Shown here in pieces: positions 8,186-16,216 of a stretch of 25,758 nt of DNA. Both the position numbers and the translations under genes were made by a program. Origin of the DNA: Actinomycetes bacterium (GTDB lineage Bacteria > Actinomycetota > Actinomycetes > Actinomycetales > Microbacteriaceae); contig JAEYVF010000108.1 of assembly GCA_023432005.1 (NCBI GenBank), forward strand, positions 1 through 25,758. Direction: 5' to 3'. The notes under the pieces were generated by a model, which was not told where the DNA came from, ran no database searches, and saw only the letters and a program-made list of their open reading frames with translations. Every line of letters begins with the position of its first letter. Positions within the stretch are counted from its first letter, which is position 1.

Positions 8186-8901
8186 GCGGTCTCTCGATCC
8201 GCGGCCTGTCGACGGGGTACGGCCAGATCCAGGTCATCCGCGACCTGAGCCTCGAGTGCCCCGCAGGCCAGATCACCGCGGTGCTCGGGCGCAACGGTGC
8301 CGGCAAGACGACGCTGCTGTCGGCCGTCGTCGGGCTCATCGGCTCGACGGGCACCGTCGAGTACGACGGTCAGGCGATCACGGGGCAGGCGTACGCGCGA
8401 ACCCGGGCGGGCATCGCCCTCGTGCAGGAGGGCAAGCGCGTCTTCCGGGCCCGCACCGTCGAGGAGAACCTGCGCATCGGCGGGTACGTGCATCGTCGAC
8501 GCCGCGGCTACATCGCGCAGGGCCTTGAGGCGGCGTACGAGCGATTCCCGATCCTCGGCGAGAAGCGCGACCTCGCGGCGGGCCTGCTCTCGGGCGGCCA
8601 GCAGCAGATGCTCGCGATCGCCCAAGCGCTCATGCTCGATCCGCGCGTGCTGCTGCTCGACGAGCCCTCGGCGGGGCTCGCCCCCGCCATCGTGCAGGAG
8701 GTGTTCGGCGAGGTCTCGCGGTTGCGCGACGAGGGCCTGTGCGTCGTGCTCGTGGAGCAGCTCGTCGACAACTCCCTCGCGATCGCCGACCGCGTCGCGG
8801 TGCTCGACCACGGGCGCGTCGCGCTCGACGAACGCGTCGCAGACGTCGCCGACTGGTCGATCTTCCGCGACATCTACCTGGGAGAGGAGGCGCGATCGTG
8901 A
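8182..8901 (+). CDS. ABC transporter ATP-binding subunit, LivF type
   Basis: The 239-residue ATPase is the second nucleotide-binding subunit of the importer. It has Walker A GRNGAGKT near residue 36, signature LSGGQQQMLAIAQAL, Walker B VLLLDEPSAGLAP and H-loop LVEQ. Liv-family LivF proteins usually have VEQN or VEQD there; this one has VEQLVD, so the Gln after the Glu is normal for the subgroup. It starts inside the stop codon of the fused permease-ATPase and its own stop overlaps the hydrolase start, so importer and catabolic enzyme are co-translated. Confidence 0.92.
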   Translation: MSGLSIRGLSTGYGQIQVIRDLSLECPAGQITAVLGRNGAGKTTLLSAVVGLIGSTGTVEYDGQAITGQAYARTRAGIALVQEGKRVFRARTVEENLRIGGYVHRRRRGYIAQGLEAAYERFPILGEKRDLAAGLLSGGQQQMLAIAQALMLDPRVLLLDEPSAGLAPAIVQEVFGEVSRLRDEGLCVVLVEQLVDNSLAIADRVAVLDHGRVALDERVADVADWSIFRDIYLGEEARS

Positions 8902-9794
8902 GCGCCGTCATCGGAGACCTCAACGTTCAGACCCGCCCGCGGGCGACAGCATGGGGCGAGCTGGGCGCCGTCGCCCATCGCGTCGAGTACGTCGACGCGG
9001 CCGGGTGGCGCACCCGCTGCCTCGTCGCGGGGGACGGCGCCGAGACCGTCTTCCTGCTCCCCGGTACGGGCGGGCACCTCGAGGCGTACTCGCGCAACAT
9101 CGCCGACTTCGCCCGCCGGTACCGGGTCATCGCCTACGACTACCCGGGACACGGCTACACGACGCCCACCGATCACGACCTCGAGCTGCCCGAGTACGTC
9201 GAGCACCTCGCGGCCCTCATGGACGCGTTCGGCGCCGACCGCGCCCACCTCAACGGCGAGTCCCTCGGCGGATGGGTCGCCGTCAAGTTCGCGGCCGCGC
9301 ATCCCGAACGGGTGGACCGCCTCGTGCTCAACACCCCGGGCGGCACGATGGCCAGGCCGGAGGTCATGGCGCGCATCCGCGAGCTCAGCCAGGCCGCCGT
9401 CGACGATCCGAGCCGCGAACGCGTCCGGTCGCGACTCGAGTGGCTCATGGCGCATCCGGAGTCGGTCACCGAGGAGCTCGTCGACATCCGCCAGGGCATC
9501 TACGCGCAGCCGGGCTTCGCCGACTCGATGCGCCACATCCTGTGCCTTCAGGACCCGGAGATCCGTGCGCGCAACCTCATCACGGACGAGGAGCTGCAGG
9601 GGATCTCCGCCCCGACGCTCGTGGTGTGGACGAGCGACGATCCGTCCGGACCGGCGGGCGCCGGCCTGCACATGGCCGAGCAGATCCCGCAGGGCCGGTT
9701 CGAGCTCATCGAGGACGCGGGTCACTGGCCGCAGTGGGAGCAATGGGAGCGGTTCAACGCACTCGTGCTCGGGTTCCTCGAGGGTGAGGGGTGA
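8898..9794 (+). CDS. Alpha/beta hydrolase, probable meta-cleavage-product C-C hydrolase (MhpC/HppC-like)
   Basis: The 298-residue alpha/beta hydrolase has the oxyanion-hole segment LLPGTGGH (53-60), nucleophile elbow GESLGG (Ser122), an acidic residue at Asp247/248 after VVWTS, and catalytic His276 in AGHWPQ. In meta-cleavage pathways such enzymes split the 2-hydroxy-6-oxo-dienoate into 2-hydroxypenta-2,4-dienoate plus the side-chain acid, which fits the hydratase, aldolase and dehydrogenase encoded downstream. The GTG at 8898 has GGAGAGGAGG 7 nt upstream and overlaps the livF stop by 4 bp. Fold and triad are clear; the exact substrate is inferred from context. A simple esterase remains possible. 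Confidence 0.82.
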   Translation: MSAVIGDLNVQTRPRATAWGELGAVAHRVEYVDAAGWRTRCLVAGDGAETVFLLPGTGGHLEAYSRNIADFARRYRVIAYDYPGHGYTTPTDHDLELPEYVEHLAALMDAFGADRAHLNGESLGGWVAVKFAAAHPERVDRLVLNTPGGTMARPEVMARIRELSQAAVDDPSRERVRSRLEWLMAHPESVTEELVDIRQGIYAQPGFADSMRHILCLQDPEIRARNLITDEELQGISAPTLVVWTSDDPSGPAGAGLHMAEQIPQGRFELIEDAGHWPQWEQWERFNALVLGFLEGEG

Positions 9795-9831
9795 TCGTGG
9801 TGAGTCCTCAGTTCCCGGACCCGCGCGGACC

Positions 9832-9837
9832 TATCAT
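9832..9837 (+). promoter_or_regulatory. Candidate -10 box for a leaderless iclR transcript
   Basis: TATCAT ends 6 nt before the GTG start at 9844, and no Shine-Dalgarno sequence precedes that start. A transcript starting at the GTG itself is therefore likely. I see no clear -35 box. The regulator could also be read through from the importer operon 49 bp upstream. Confidence 0.5.
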
Positions 9838-9843
9838 CGAGTC

Positions 9844-10545
9844 GTGACCGTGCAGCAGGAGCAGACGTCGGGTTCGACGCTCGGCGCGCAGACGCTCGTC
9901 CGCGGCCTGCGCGCGCTGCGCGCGGTCGCGCTCTCGCCGACGGGAATGAGCATCGCGGAGCTCGCAGAGCACCTCGGCGTACACCGCTCGATCGCCAACC
10001 GGATCCTCGCGGCACTGTCGGATGCGCGCCTCATCGCACGCGGACCCGACGGCCGGTTCCGCGGTGCGGTGGGGCTCGTGAACCTCGCGGAGGGCGGCCT
10101 CTCGGCCCTCAGCGTCGCCGTCAAGCCGCAGCTCGCCGCGCTCGCCGACGAGGTCGGGGCCACGGTCGCGCTCTTCGTGCGAGAGGGCGACGACGCCGTG
10201 GCGCTCTCGGTCGTCGAGTCGGCACGGCAGGGCTTCCGCATGGGCTTCCAGGTCGGCGACAGGCACGTGATCGACCGCGGTGCGGCAGGACTCGCGCTGC
10301 GCGTGCTCGAGCCGCCGCGCGAGTCGGACTCGGAGCGGGTCACCGAGGCGCGGGAGAGAGGCTACGCGCGCACGTTCGGGGAGATCGAGCCGAACCTCCA
10401 TGGCCTGGCGATCCCGTTGCGCATCGCCGGCATGGACTGCTGCGTCAACATGGTGAGCAATCGACCCGAGGTGCTCGACGCGGCCATCGAGCCTGCCCTT
10501 GCCGCGTGCGCGAAGCTCTCGGAGCAGGTCGAGTCGTCGGCCTGA
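9844..10545 (+). CDS. IclR-family transcriptional regulator
   Basis: The 233-residue protein has an N-terminal winged helix-turn-helix (~15-75) with MSIAELAEHLGVHRSIANRILAAL as the core. The C-terminal effector domain contains REGDDAVALSVVES, GAAGLALRVL and a final NMVSNRPEV, as in IclR/PcaR/MhpR-type proteins. Such regulators sense the pathway substrate or an intermediate and can activate or repress. GTG 9844 is favoured over GTG 9850 because it sits 6 nt after a TATCAT box. It is the only regulator in the block and lies between the two transcription units, so it is the natural candidate to bind the boxes at 4068 and 10696. It is slightly shorter than the family's ~250 residues. Confidence 0.9.
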   Translation: MTVQQEQTSGSTLGAQTLVRGLRALRAVALSPTGMSIAELAEHLGVHRSIANRILAALSDARLIARGPDGRFRGAVGLVNLAEGGLSALSVAVKPQLAALADEVGATVALFVREGDDAVALSVVESARQGFRMGFQVGDRHVIDRGAAGLALRVLEPPRESDSERVTEARERGYARTFGEIEPNLHGLAIPLRIAGMDCCVNMVSNRPEVLDAAIEPALAACAKLSEQVESSA

Positions 10546-10652
10546 GTCACCTCGCCGTGATCGGCTGACCCGGCCGTCGCGCTTCGCACGGGTGCTGCAG
10601 CGCCCGCTCGTCGGTGTGCGCTCGCGCACGCACAACTTCTCTCACACGGCGG
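10546..10652. other. Intergenic stretch after iclR, no gene seen
   Basis: No credible reading frame, RNA gene or clear terminator is visible here. Together with the promoter and operator to its right it makes the 193-bp gap before the hydroxylase gene. Confidence 0.5.
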
Positions 10653-10681
10653 TTGACGCCCGGGGCGCTCCGCGCTAGCGT
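10653..10681 (+). promoter_or_regulatory. Promoter of the hydroxylase / meta-cleavage operon
   Basis: TTGACG (10653-10658), 17-nt spacer, TAGCGT (10676-10681). The predicted start of transcription is near 10688, immediately before the palindromic operator at 10696. A protein bound there would block or modulate early elongation. Confidence 0.6.
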
Positions 10682-10695
10682 CCACTATGCAACAT

Positions 10696-10722
10696 GTGAA
10701 CTATGGTGTTCACTAATTGAAC
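10696..10722. promoter_or_regulatory. Palindromic operator of the catabolic block (copy 2), candidate IclR site
   Basis: GTGAAC-N6-GTTCAC is a perfect inverted repeat (10696-10713). Its right half also starts a second, overlapping inverted repeat GTTCA-N5-TGAAC (10708-10722). The extended box GTTCAC-N2-ATTGA matches the copy at 4080-4092. It lies between promoter and ribosome-binding site of the hydroxylase gene. Confidence 0.65.
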
Positions 10723-10738
10723 GTTGAAAGGGTCGATG

Positions 10739-12448
10739 ATGACTTCCTCGTCAACTCGCGGTTCCGTACGCGAGGCCGACGTCACGGTCGTGGGGGCGGG
10801 CCCCGCCGGCCTCTCCATCGCCAACCTCCTGGGGCTGCGAGGCGTGAGCGTCAACCTGGTCGAGGCGCTCCCCGAGCTCATCAACTACCCGCGCGGCGTC
10901 GGGATCGACGACGAGTCCCTGCGCTCGATCCAGACCATGGGGCTCATCCAGGACGTGCTGCCCCATACGACGCCGAGCCACATCATGCATCTCGTCAACG
11001 GCCGCGGCCGGGTCATGGCGGCGATCGCGCCCGCCATCGACGAGTTCGGATGGTCGCGCCGCAACGCCTTCGTGCAGCCGGCCGTCGATCGCGTGCTCCT
11101 CGAGGGCCTCGCCCGCTTCCCGCACGTGACCGTGCACTTCGCACACGAGGCCGAGCGGATCGACGACCACGACGACCACGTGGACGTGCACGCGCGCGTG
11201 GGGGATGAGCTCGTGACCTTCCGCAGCCGCTACCTCGTCGGCGCCGACGGCGGCCGGAGCTTCACGCGCAAGCACATGGGCGTCGCCTTCGACGGTCAGT
11301 CGCCGTCGACCCGGTGGATCGTCATCGACATGGAGAACGACCCGCTCGGTCTGCCCAACGTCTGGGTGGGTGGCGACCCCAAGCGGCCGTACGTCTCGCT
11401 CGCTCTCCCGCACGGCCTCCGCCGGTTCGAGTTCATGCTCTTCGACAAGGAGCCCGAGGAGCTCGCCGACGACGACGCGTTCATCGCGGGGCTGCTGTCG
11501 GCCCACATGCCCGACCCCGCGAAGGCGTCGATCATCCGTCGGCGCGTCTACACCCACCACTCGCGGATCGCGAGCAGCTTCCGCTCTGGGCGCTGCTTCA
11601 TCGCCGGCGACGCGGCGCACCTCATGCCCGTGTGGCAGGGGCAGGGCTGGAACAGCGGGATGCGCGACTCGACGAATCTCGCGTGGAAGCTCTCGGCGGT
11701 CGTGCTCGGCGAAGCGGACGACGCCCTGCTCGACACCTACACGGTCGAGCGCCAGCCCCACGCCAAGGCCATGATCGGCATCTCCGTGGCCTTCGGCCGC
11801 TTCGTCAGGCCCACGAATCGACTCGTCGCACTTCTGCGCGACGGCGCCGCGCGGCTGCTCACGGTCGTCCCCTCGGTCAAGCAGTACTTCGTGCAGATGA
11901 AGTACAAGCCCATGCCGCGCTACACGCGCGGGGTCGTCGTCGATCCCATCTCCGCGACCCCGGGGGAGGCGTGCGCGACGATCGACGGACGCGGGCTGCT
12001 CACCTCCTACCGCCACTTCCGCGACACCCCGTCGCCCGTCGGCACGCAGTTCATCCAGCCGCGCGTGCGCACGGTCGACGGCGCCGAGCACCGTCTCGAC
12101 GACGTCATCGGCTACCGCTGGGCTGTGCTCGCGTGGGGGAGCAACCCGATCGCGCACCTCGACGAGGAGCAGCGGGCGATGCTCGAGCGCCTCGACGCCG
12201 CGGTCGTCTGGCTGCGTCCCACGACGCAGCTCGTCGACGACGCTCCGGGCGCGCAGGTGCTCGGCGACGTCGACGGACGCATCAAGAAATGGTTCGACAT
12301 CCGCCCGACCTCGGCGCTCATCCTGCGCCCGGACCGCTTCATCGCCGCGGCGGGCCCCGTGCAGGACGTCGGACGGATGCTGGAGGCCGCCGTCGCCGCG
12401 GGCCACCTCCGCGTCACCGCGAGCGCCCCCGCCGAGAAGGTGGGCTGA
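10739..12448 (+). CDS. FAD-dependent aromatic monooxygenase, MhpA-like (3-(3-hydroxyphenyl)propionate hydroxylase family)
   Basis: This single-component flavin hydroxylase adds a hydroxyl ortho to a phenol using NAD(P)H and O2, producing the catechol for ring cleavage. The 569 residues compare with ~554 in E. coli MhpA. It has the FAD Rossmann motif GAGPAG (19-24), the DG motif ADGGRS (169-174), the GD motif AGDAAHLMPVWQGQG (289-303) followed by NSGMRDSTNLAWKL, and a C-terminal thioredoxin-like domain ending in RPDRFIAAAGP. ATG 10739 is chosen over ATG 10736 because AAAGGG then lies 6 nt upstream. It is the first gene of the second transcription unit. The phenolic substrate, possibly with a carboxylated side chain, is inferred from family and context. 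Confidence 0.9.
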   Translation: MTSSSTRGSVREADVTVVGAGPAGLSIANLLGLRGVSVNLVEALPELINYPRGVGIDDESLRSIQTMGLIQDVLPHTTPSHIMHLVNGRGRVMAAIAPAIDEFGWSRRNAFVQPAVDRVLLEGLARFPHVTVHFAHEAERIDDHDDHVDVHARVGDELVTFRSRYLVGADGGRSFTRKHMGVAFDGQSPSTRWIVIDMENDPLGLPNVWVGGDPKRPYVSLALPHGLRRFEFMLFDKEPEELADDDAFIAGLLSAHMPDPAKASIIRRRVYTHHSRIASSFRSGRCFIAGDAAHLMPVWQGQGWNSGMRDSTNLAWKLSAVVLGEADDALLDTYTVERQPHAKAMIGISVAFGRFVRPTNRLVALLRDGAARLLTVVPSVKQYFVQMKYKPMPRYTRGVVVDPISATPGEACATIDGRGLLTSYRHFRDTPSPVGTQFIQPRVRTVDGAEHRLDDVIGYRWAVLAWGSNPIAHLDEEQRAMLERLDAAVVWLRPTTQLVDDAPGAQVLGDVDGRIKKWFDIRPTSALILRPDRFIAAAGPVQDVGRMLEAAVAAGHLRVTASAPAEKVG

Positions 12449-12451
12449 GCC

Positions 12452-13231
12452 ATGGCCGACGATCGCATCCGCGCCGCCGCGCGCGCGCTCACCGAGGCGC
12501 TCGAGACGCGCGTGCCCATCGCGCCCATCGCGTCGACGCTCCGCAGCCTCGAGGAGGCGTACGAGGTCCAGGCCCTCCACATGGCCGAGCGCGAGAGCGC
12601 CGACAACCCGCTCGTCGGGCACAAGGTCGGCCTCACCTCGGACGCCGTGCGTCGCCAGCTCGGCGTCGATCAGCCTGACTTCGGCATGCTGCTCGCCGAC
12701 ATGGAGATCCACGATCGCGGGCAGATCGACATGCGGCGCCTCATCCAGCCCAAGGTCGAGGCGGAGATCGCCTTCGTGCTCGACACCGACGTCGACGAGC
12801 TCGACCGCGAGTCGGTGCTGCGCGCGGTGGAGTACGCGACGCCCGCCCTCGAGATCGTCGACTCCCGCATCCAGGACTGGCGCATCGGCCTCTTCGACAC
12901 CGTGGCCGACAACGCCTCGAGCGGCACGTACGTGCTCGGCGAGGCGGCGGTCGACCCGCGCCGCATCGACCTGCGGGAGGTGGTCATGCGCATGTCGATC
13001 GACGGCGAGGTCGCCTCCACGGGCCGAGGCGCTGACTGCCTCGGCGACCCCGTCGAGGCGCTCGTTTGGGTCGCGCGCACCGCCGCGGCGCAGGGGCGGC
13101 CACTGCGGGCGGGGGAGGTCGTGCTCTCGGGCGCGCTCGGCCCCATGGTCGCGCTGCGGCCGGGCGTGTCGGTCGTCGCAGAGGTCGATGGACTCGGTCG
13201 CGTCGCCGCGATCGCAGGAGGGGAATCATGA
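12452..13231 (+). CDS. mhpD: 2-keto-4-pentenoate hydratase (2-hydroxypenta-2,4-dienoate hydratase)
   Basis: This enzyme adds water to 2-hydroxypenta-2,4-dienoate to give 4-hydroxy-2-oxovalerate, the first common lower step of the meta pathway. The 259 residues match the family (~260-270). Divalent-metal ligands are visible as Glu103 and Glu105 in KVEAEIAFVL and Glu134 in ALEIVDSRI; GHKVGLTS (56-63) and the final GALGPM are also typical. It begins 3 bp after the hydroxylase stop. Its stop overlaps the next ATG by 4 bp. A 2-oxohept-3-enedioate hydratase (HpaH) is the alternative, but the adjacent aldolase and dehydrogenase favour MhpD. Confidence 0.92.
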   Translation: MADDRIRAAARALTEALETRVPIAPIASTLRSLEEAYEVQALHMAERESADNPLVGHKVGLTSDAVRRQLGVDQPDFGMLLADMEIHDRGQIDMRRLIQPKVEAEIAFVLDTDVDELDRESVLRAVEYATPALEIVDSRIQDWRIGLFDTVADNASSGTYVLGEAAVDPRRIDLREVVMRMSIDGEVASTGRGADCLGDPVEALVWVARTAAAQGRPLRAGEVVLSGALGPMVALRPGVSVVAEVDGLGRVAAIAGGES

Positions 13232-14157
13232 GCAAGGTCGCCATCATCGGATCCGGCAACATCGGCACGGACCTGATGTTCAAGGTGCATCGGCTGTCGT
13301 CGGTGCTCGACATGGGCATCATGGTCGGCATCGACCCCGAGTCGGACGGCCTCGCGCGCGCGGCCCGGCTGGGCTTCGCCACCACGGCGGAGGGTGTCGA
13401 CGGGCTCATCGCCTGGGAGCACTTCGACGACGTCGACATCGTGTTCGACGCGACATCCGCGAAAGCGCACGTCGCGAACGCCGAGAAGCTCAAGCCCTAC
13501 GGCAAGCGCCTCGTCGACCTCACGCCCGCCGCGATCGGTCCGTTCGTCGTGCCGCCCGTCAACCTGGGCGCGCACCTCGACGCCGACGACGTCAACATGG
13601 TGACGTGCGGCGGCCAGGCCACGATCCCCGCGGTCGCGGCCGTCAGCCGGGTGGTGCCCGTCGTCTACGGCGAGATCGTCGCATCCGTCGCCTCGCGCTC
13701 CGCGGGCCCGGGCACGCGCGCCAACATCGACGAGTTCACCGAGACGACCGCGCACGCCATCGAGACGGTCGGCGGCGCGGCGCGCGGCAAGGCGATCATC
13801 ATCCTGAACCCCGCCGATCCGCCCATGATCATGCGCGACACGGTGCTGACCCTCACGCCGCGCCTCGACGAGGCACAGCGCGCCGAGGTGGCGGCATCGG
13901 TCGAGCGGATGATCGCCGACGTCGCCGAGTACGTGCCGGGCTACCGACTCAAGCACTCCCTGCAGTTCGCCGACGTCGGACCGGAGGTCGATCCGGTCGT
14001 GCCCGAGGCCGAGCGTCTCGACGCCTACACGAAGACGACGGTCTTCCTCGAGGTCGAGGGAGCCGCCCACTACCTGCCCGCCTACGCGGGAAACCTCGAC
14101 ATCATGACCTCCGCCGCGCTGCGCGTGGGCGAGGAACTGGCCCAGGGAGCACGCTGA
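13228..14157 (+). CDS. mhpF: Acetaldehyde dehydrogenase (acylating)
   Basis: It converts acetaldehyde, CoA and NAD+ to acetyl-CoA, receiving acetaldehyde by channelling from the aldolase encoded next. The 309 residues match MhpF/DmpF. The N-terminal NAD site is VAIIGSGNIGTDL (4-16), the catalytic Cys127 lies in MVTCGGQATIP, and the dimer-interface region includes NPADPPMIMRDT. ATG 13228 overlaps the hydratase stop and has AGGAGG upstream. The stop is followed 1 nt later by the aldolase start, the usual order for this enzyme pair. Confidence 0.95.
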   Translation: MSKVAIIGSGNIGTDLMFKVHRLSSVLDMGIMVGIDPESDGLARAARLGFATTAEGVDGLIAWEHFDDVDIVFDATSAKAHVANAEKLKPYGKRLVDLTPAAIGPFVVPPVNLGAHLDADDVNMVTCGGQATIPAVAAVSRVVPVVYGEIVASVASRSAGPGTRANIDEFTETTAHAIETVGGAARGKAIIILNPADPPMIMRDTVLTLTPRLDEAQRAEVAASVERMIADVAEYVPGYRLKHSLQFADVGPEVDPVVPEAERLDAYTKTTVFLEVEGAAHYLPAYAGNLDIMTSAALRVGEELAQGAR

Positions 14158-14158
14158 C

Positions 14159-15181
14159 ATGACCGGGAACCGCATCTACGTGCAGGACGTGACGCTGCGC
14201 GACGGAATGCACGCGCTGCGCCACCAGGCGTCCCTCGACACCGTGCGCGCCGTCGTCGGGGCGCTCGACCGCGCGGGCGTCGACGCGATCGAGGTGACCC
14301 ACGGGGACGGCCTCGGTGGCTCGAGCCTCACCTACGGCCCCGGATCGCAGACCGACCTCGAGTGGATCGACGCCGCCGCCGAGGTGGTCGAGAACGCCGT
14401 TCTCACGACCCTGCTGCTGCCGGGCGTCGGCGTGCTGGCCGACCTGCGTGCCGCGTTCGACCACGGCGTGCGCTCGGTGCGCGTCGCGACCCACTGCACG
14501 GAGGCGGACGTCGCGGCCCAGCACATCGCCACCGCGCGCGAGTGGGGCATGGACGTCTCGGGCTTCCTCATGATGTCGCACCTCATCGGCCCCGCCGAGC
14601 TCGCGCAGCAGGCGAAGCTCATGGAGTCGTACGGGGCGCGCTGCGTGTACGTGACCGACTCGGCGGGTCGCCTGACGATGGGCGGCATCCGCGAGCGCGT
14701 GCGCGCCTACCGGGACGTGCTCGATGAGGGCACCGAGATCGGCGTGCACGCCCACCAGAACCTCTCGCTGTCGGTCGCGAACTCGATCGCGGCCGTCGAG
14801 GAGGGCGCGTATCGCGTCGACGCCTCCCTCACGGGGCTCGGCGCGGGCGCGGGCAACACGCCCATCGAGGCCTTCGTCGCCGTCGCCCAGCTCGAGGGGT
14901 ACGACGTGCCCGCCGATGTCTTCGCGCTGCAGGATGCGGCCGACGACATCGTGCGCCCCCTCCAGGACCGTCCCGTGCAGGTCGACCGCGAGACGCTCAC
15001 GGTCGGTTACGCGGGGGTCTACTCGAGCTTCCTGCGGCATGCCGAGCGCATCGCGCGCGAGTACGGCGTCGACGCCCGCACGCTCCTCGTCGAGGTGGGC
15101 CGCCGCAAGCTCATCGGCGGCCAGGAGGACATGCTCGCCGACGTCGCCCTCGACCTCGTCGCGGCCGCCGGCAACGACTGA
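14159..15181 (+). CDS. mhpE: 4-hydroxy-2-oxovalerate aldolase
   Basis: It cleaves 4-hydroxy-2-oxovalerate to pyruvate and acetaldehyde and forms a channelled complex with the preceding dehydrogenase. The 340-residue HMG-CoA-lyase-like TIM barrel has TLRDGMH with metal ligand Asp15 and nearby His18, and metal ligands His197 and His199 in VHAHQNLSLSVANS. The C-terminal DmpG-like communication domain includes RRKLIGGQED. ATG 14159 is 1 nt past the dehydrogenase stop. Length and motifs leave little doubt. Confidence 0.95.
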   Translation: MTGNRIYVQDVTLRDGMHALRHQASLDTVRAVVGALDRAGVDAIEVTHGDGLGGSSLTYGPGSQTDLEWIDAAAEVVENAVLTTLLLPGVGVLADLRAAFDHGVRSVRVATHCTEADVAAQHIATAREWGMDVSGFLMMSHLIGPAELAQQAKLMESYGARCVYVTDSAGRLTMGGIRERVRAYRDVLDEGTEIGVHAHQNLSLSVANSIAAVEEGAYRVDASLTGLGAGAGNTPIEAFVAVAQLEGYDVPADVFALQDAADDIVRPLQDRPVQVDRETLTVGYAGVYSSFLRHAERIAREYGVDARTLLVEVGRRKLIGGQEDMLADVALDLVAAAGND

Positions 15182-15205
15182 CCAGCAACAGACGACAAGG
15201 AGACG

Positions 15206-16216
15206 ATGGTGTCCATTCACGCTGACCGCTACGACCAGGGGCCGCGCATCGCCAAGACGGGGGCGATCGACCTCGGGACCAAGGACCTGCAGGCCTCCCT
15301 GCGGTTCTTCCGCGACATCCTCGGGATGGAGGTCGTGGCCGAGCAGCCCGGCGTCGCGTACCTGCGCGGCTTCCAGGAGCTCCATCACCACTCGCTCGTG
15401 CTGCGCGAGCAGGCGGATGCCGTCGTCAACTCGCTGAGCTTCCGCGTGCAGCGGCCCCAGGACGTCGAGCTGTTCCATCAGGAGCTGCTCGAGCAGGAGA
15501 TCGAGGTGCTCGAGGTGCCCGCGGGCGCCGAGATCGGCCGCGGCACCGCCGTGCGCTTCCTCATGCCGTGGGGCGGCCACCCGATCGAGCTCTACCACGA
15601 CATGGAGAAGACCCCGACGCCGCACGAGGAGCTGCGCTCGAAGCTGCCCACCAACTCGAGCAAGCGCCGCGGGCTCGGCGTGCGCCGCCTCGACCACTTC
15701 AACGTGCAGACGAGCCCCGGCAACATCAATAAGGCCGAGGGGTGGCTCTCGAACGCTCTCGGCTTCCGCCGTCGCGAGTTCGCGAACATCCCCGACACCT
15801 CGACGCTGCTGGCCTCGTGGATGTCGGTGACGTCGCAGATGCACGACATCGCGATCGTCGCGAACATGGAGGAGAAGACCGCCCAGCTGCACCACGTGGC
15901 CTTCAACCTCGAGAACTTCTCCGACGTGCTGACCGCCGCCGACATCCTGCGCGATCACGACGTCTCCTACGGGGTGGGGCCCGGCAAGCACGGCATCGGC
16001 CAGGCCATGTACCTCTACGTGCACGACCCCGGCTCGGACCACCGCGTCGAGCTCTACGCGGGCGGCTACCAGATCTTCGACAACGACTGGGAGGCGGTCG
16101 AGTGGACGAAGGAGGACATGCCCGAGGGCATGACCTGGTACGGCGACCCGATCGACACCAAGCCCGGCAGCCGCGGGCGCGACACGACGGGCTCCGCGCC
16201 TCTCCACCGTGGCTGA
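15206..16216 (+). CDS. Extradiol ring-cleavage dioxygenase, catechol 2,3-dioxygenase type (VOC superfamily)
   Basis: This non-haem iron enzyme opens a catechol next to its hydroxyl groups, giving the substrate of the C-C hydrolase. The 336 residues form two VOC modules. The catalytic module has the expected two-His-one-Glu set: His164 in RLDHFNV, the HH pair 229-230 in LHHVAFNLE, and Glu282 in HRVELYAGG. The C-terminal tail is similar to XylE-like enzymes. AAGGAG at 15197-15202 is 3 nt from ATG 15206 and 6 nt from GTG 15209, so translation may really begin at the GTG. E. coli MhpB belongs to the unrelated LigB class, so this cluster pairs an MhpA-like hydroxylase with a different dioxygenase family, as in the Rhodococcus hpp type. 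No XylT-like ferredoxin gene is present. Confidence 0.92.
   Translation: MVSIHADRYDQGPRIAKTGAIDLGTKDLQASLRFFRDILGMEVVAEQPGVAYLRGFQELHHHSLVLREQADAVVNSLSFRVQRPQDVELFHQELLEQEIEVLEVPAGAEIGRGTAVRFLMPWGGHPIELYHDMEKTPTPHEELRSKLPTNSSKRRGLGVRRLDHFNVQTSPGNINKAEGWLSNALGFRRREFANIPDTSTLLASWMSVTSQMHDIAIVANMEEKTAQLHHVAFNLENFSDVLTAADILRDHDVSYGVGPGKHGIGQAMYLYVHDPGSDHRVELYAGGYQIFDNDWEAVEWTKEDMPEGMTWYGDPIDTKPGSRGRDTTGSAPLHRG

Noticed and set aside
10559..10620. Possible terminator after iclR (GGGTGCTGCAGCGCCC and GCCG-TGAT-CGGC)
   Set aside because: The stems are short or lack a loop, and no T-run follows; not strong enough to call.
10724..10738. TTG 10724 or ATG 10736 as hydroxylase starts
   Set aside because: The AAAGGG site at 10727-10732 is 6 nt from ATG 10739, too close to ATG 10736, and overlaps the TTG start region.
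10751..12712. Long minus-strand frame opposite the hydroxylase
   Set aside because: Same antisense artefact; the plus-strand frame has all flavin-hydroxylase motifs.
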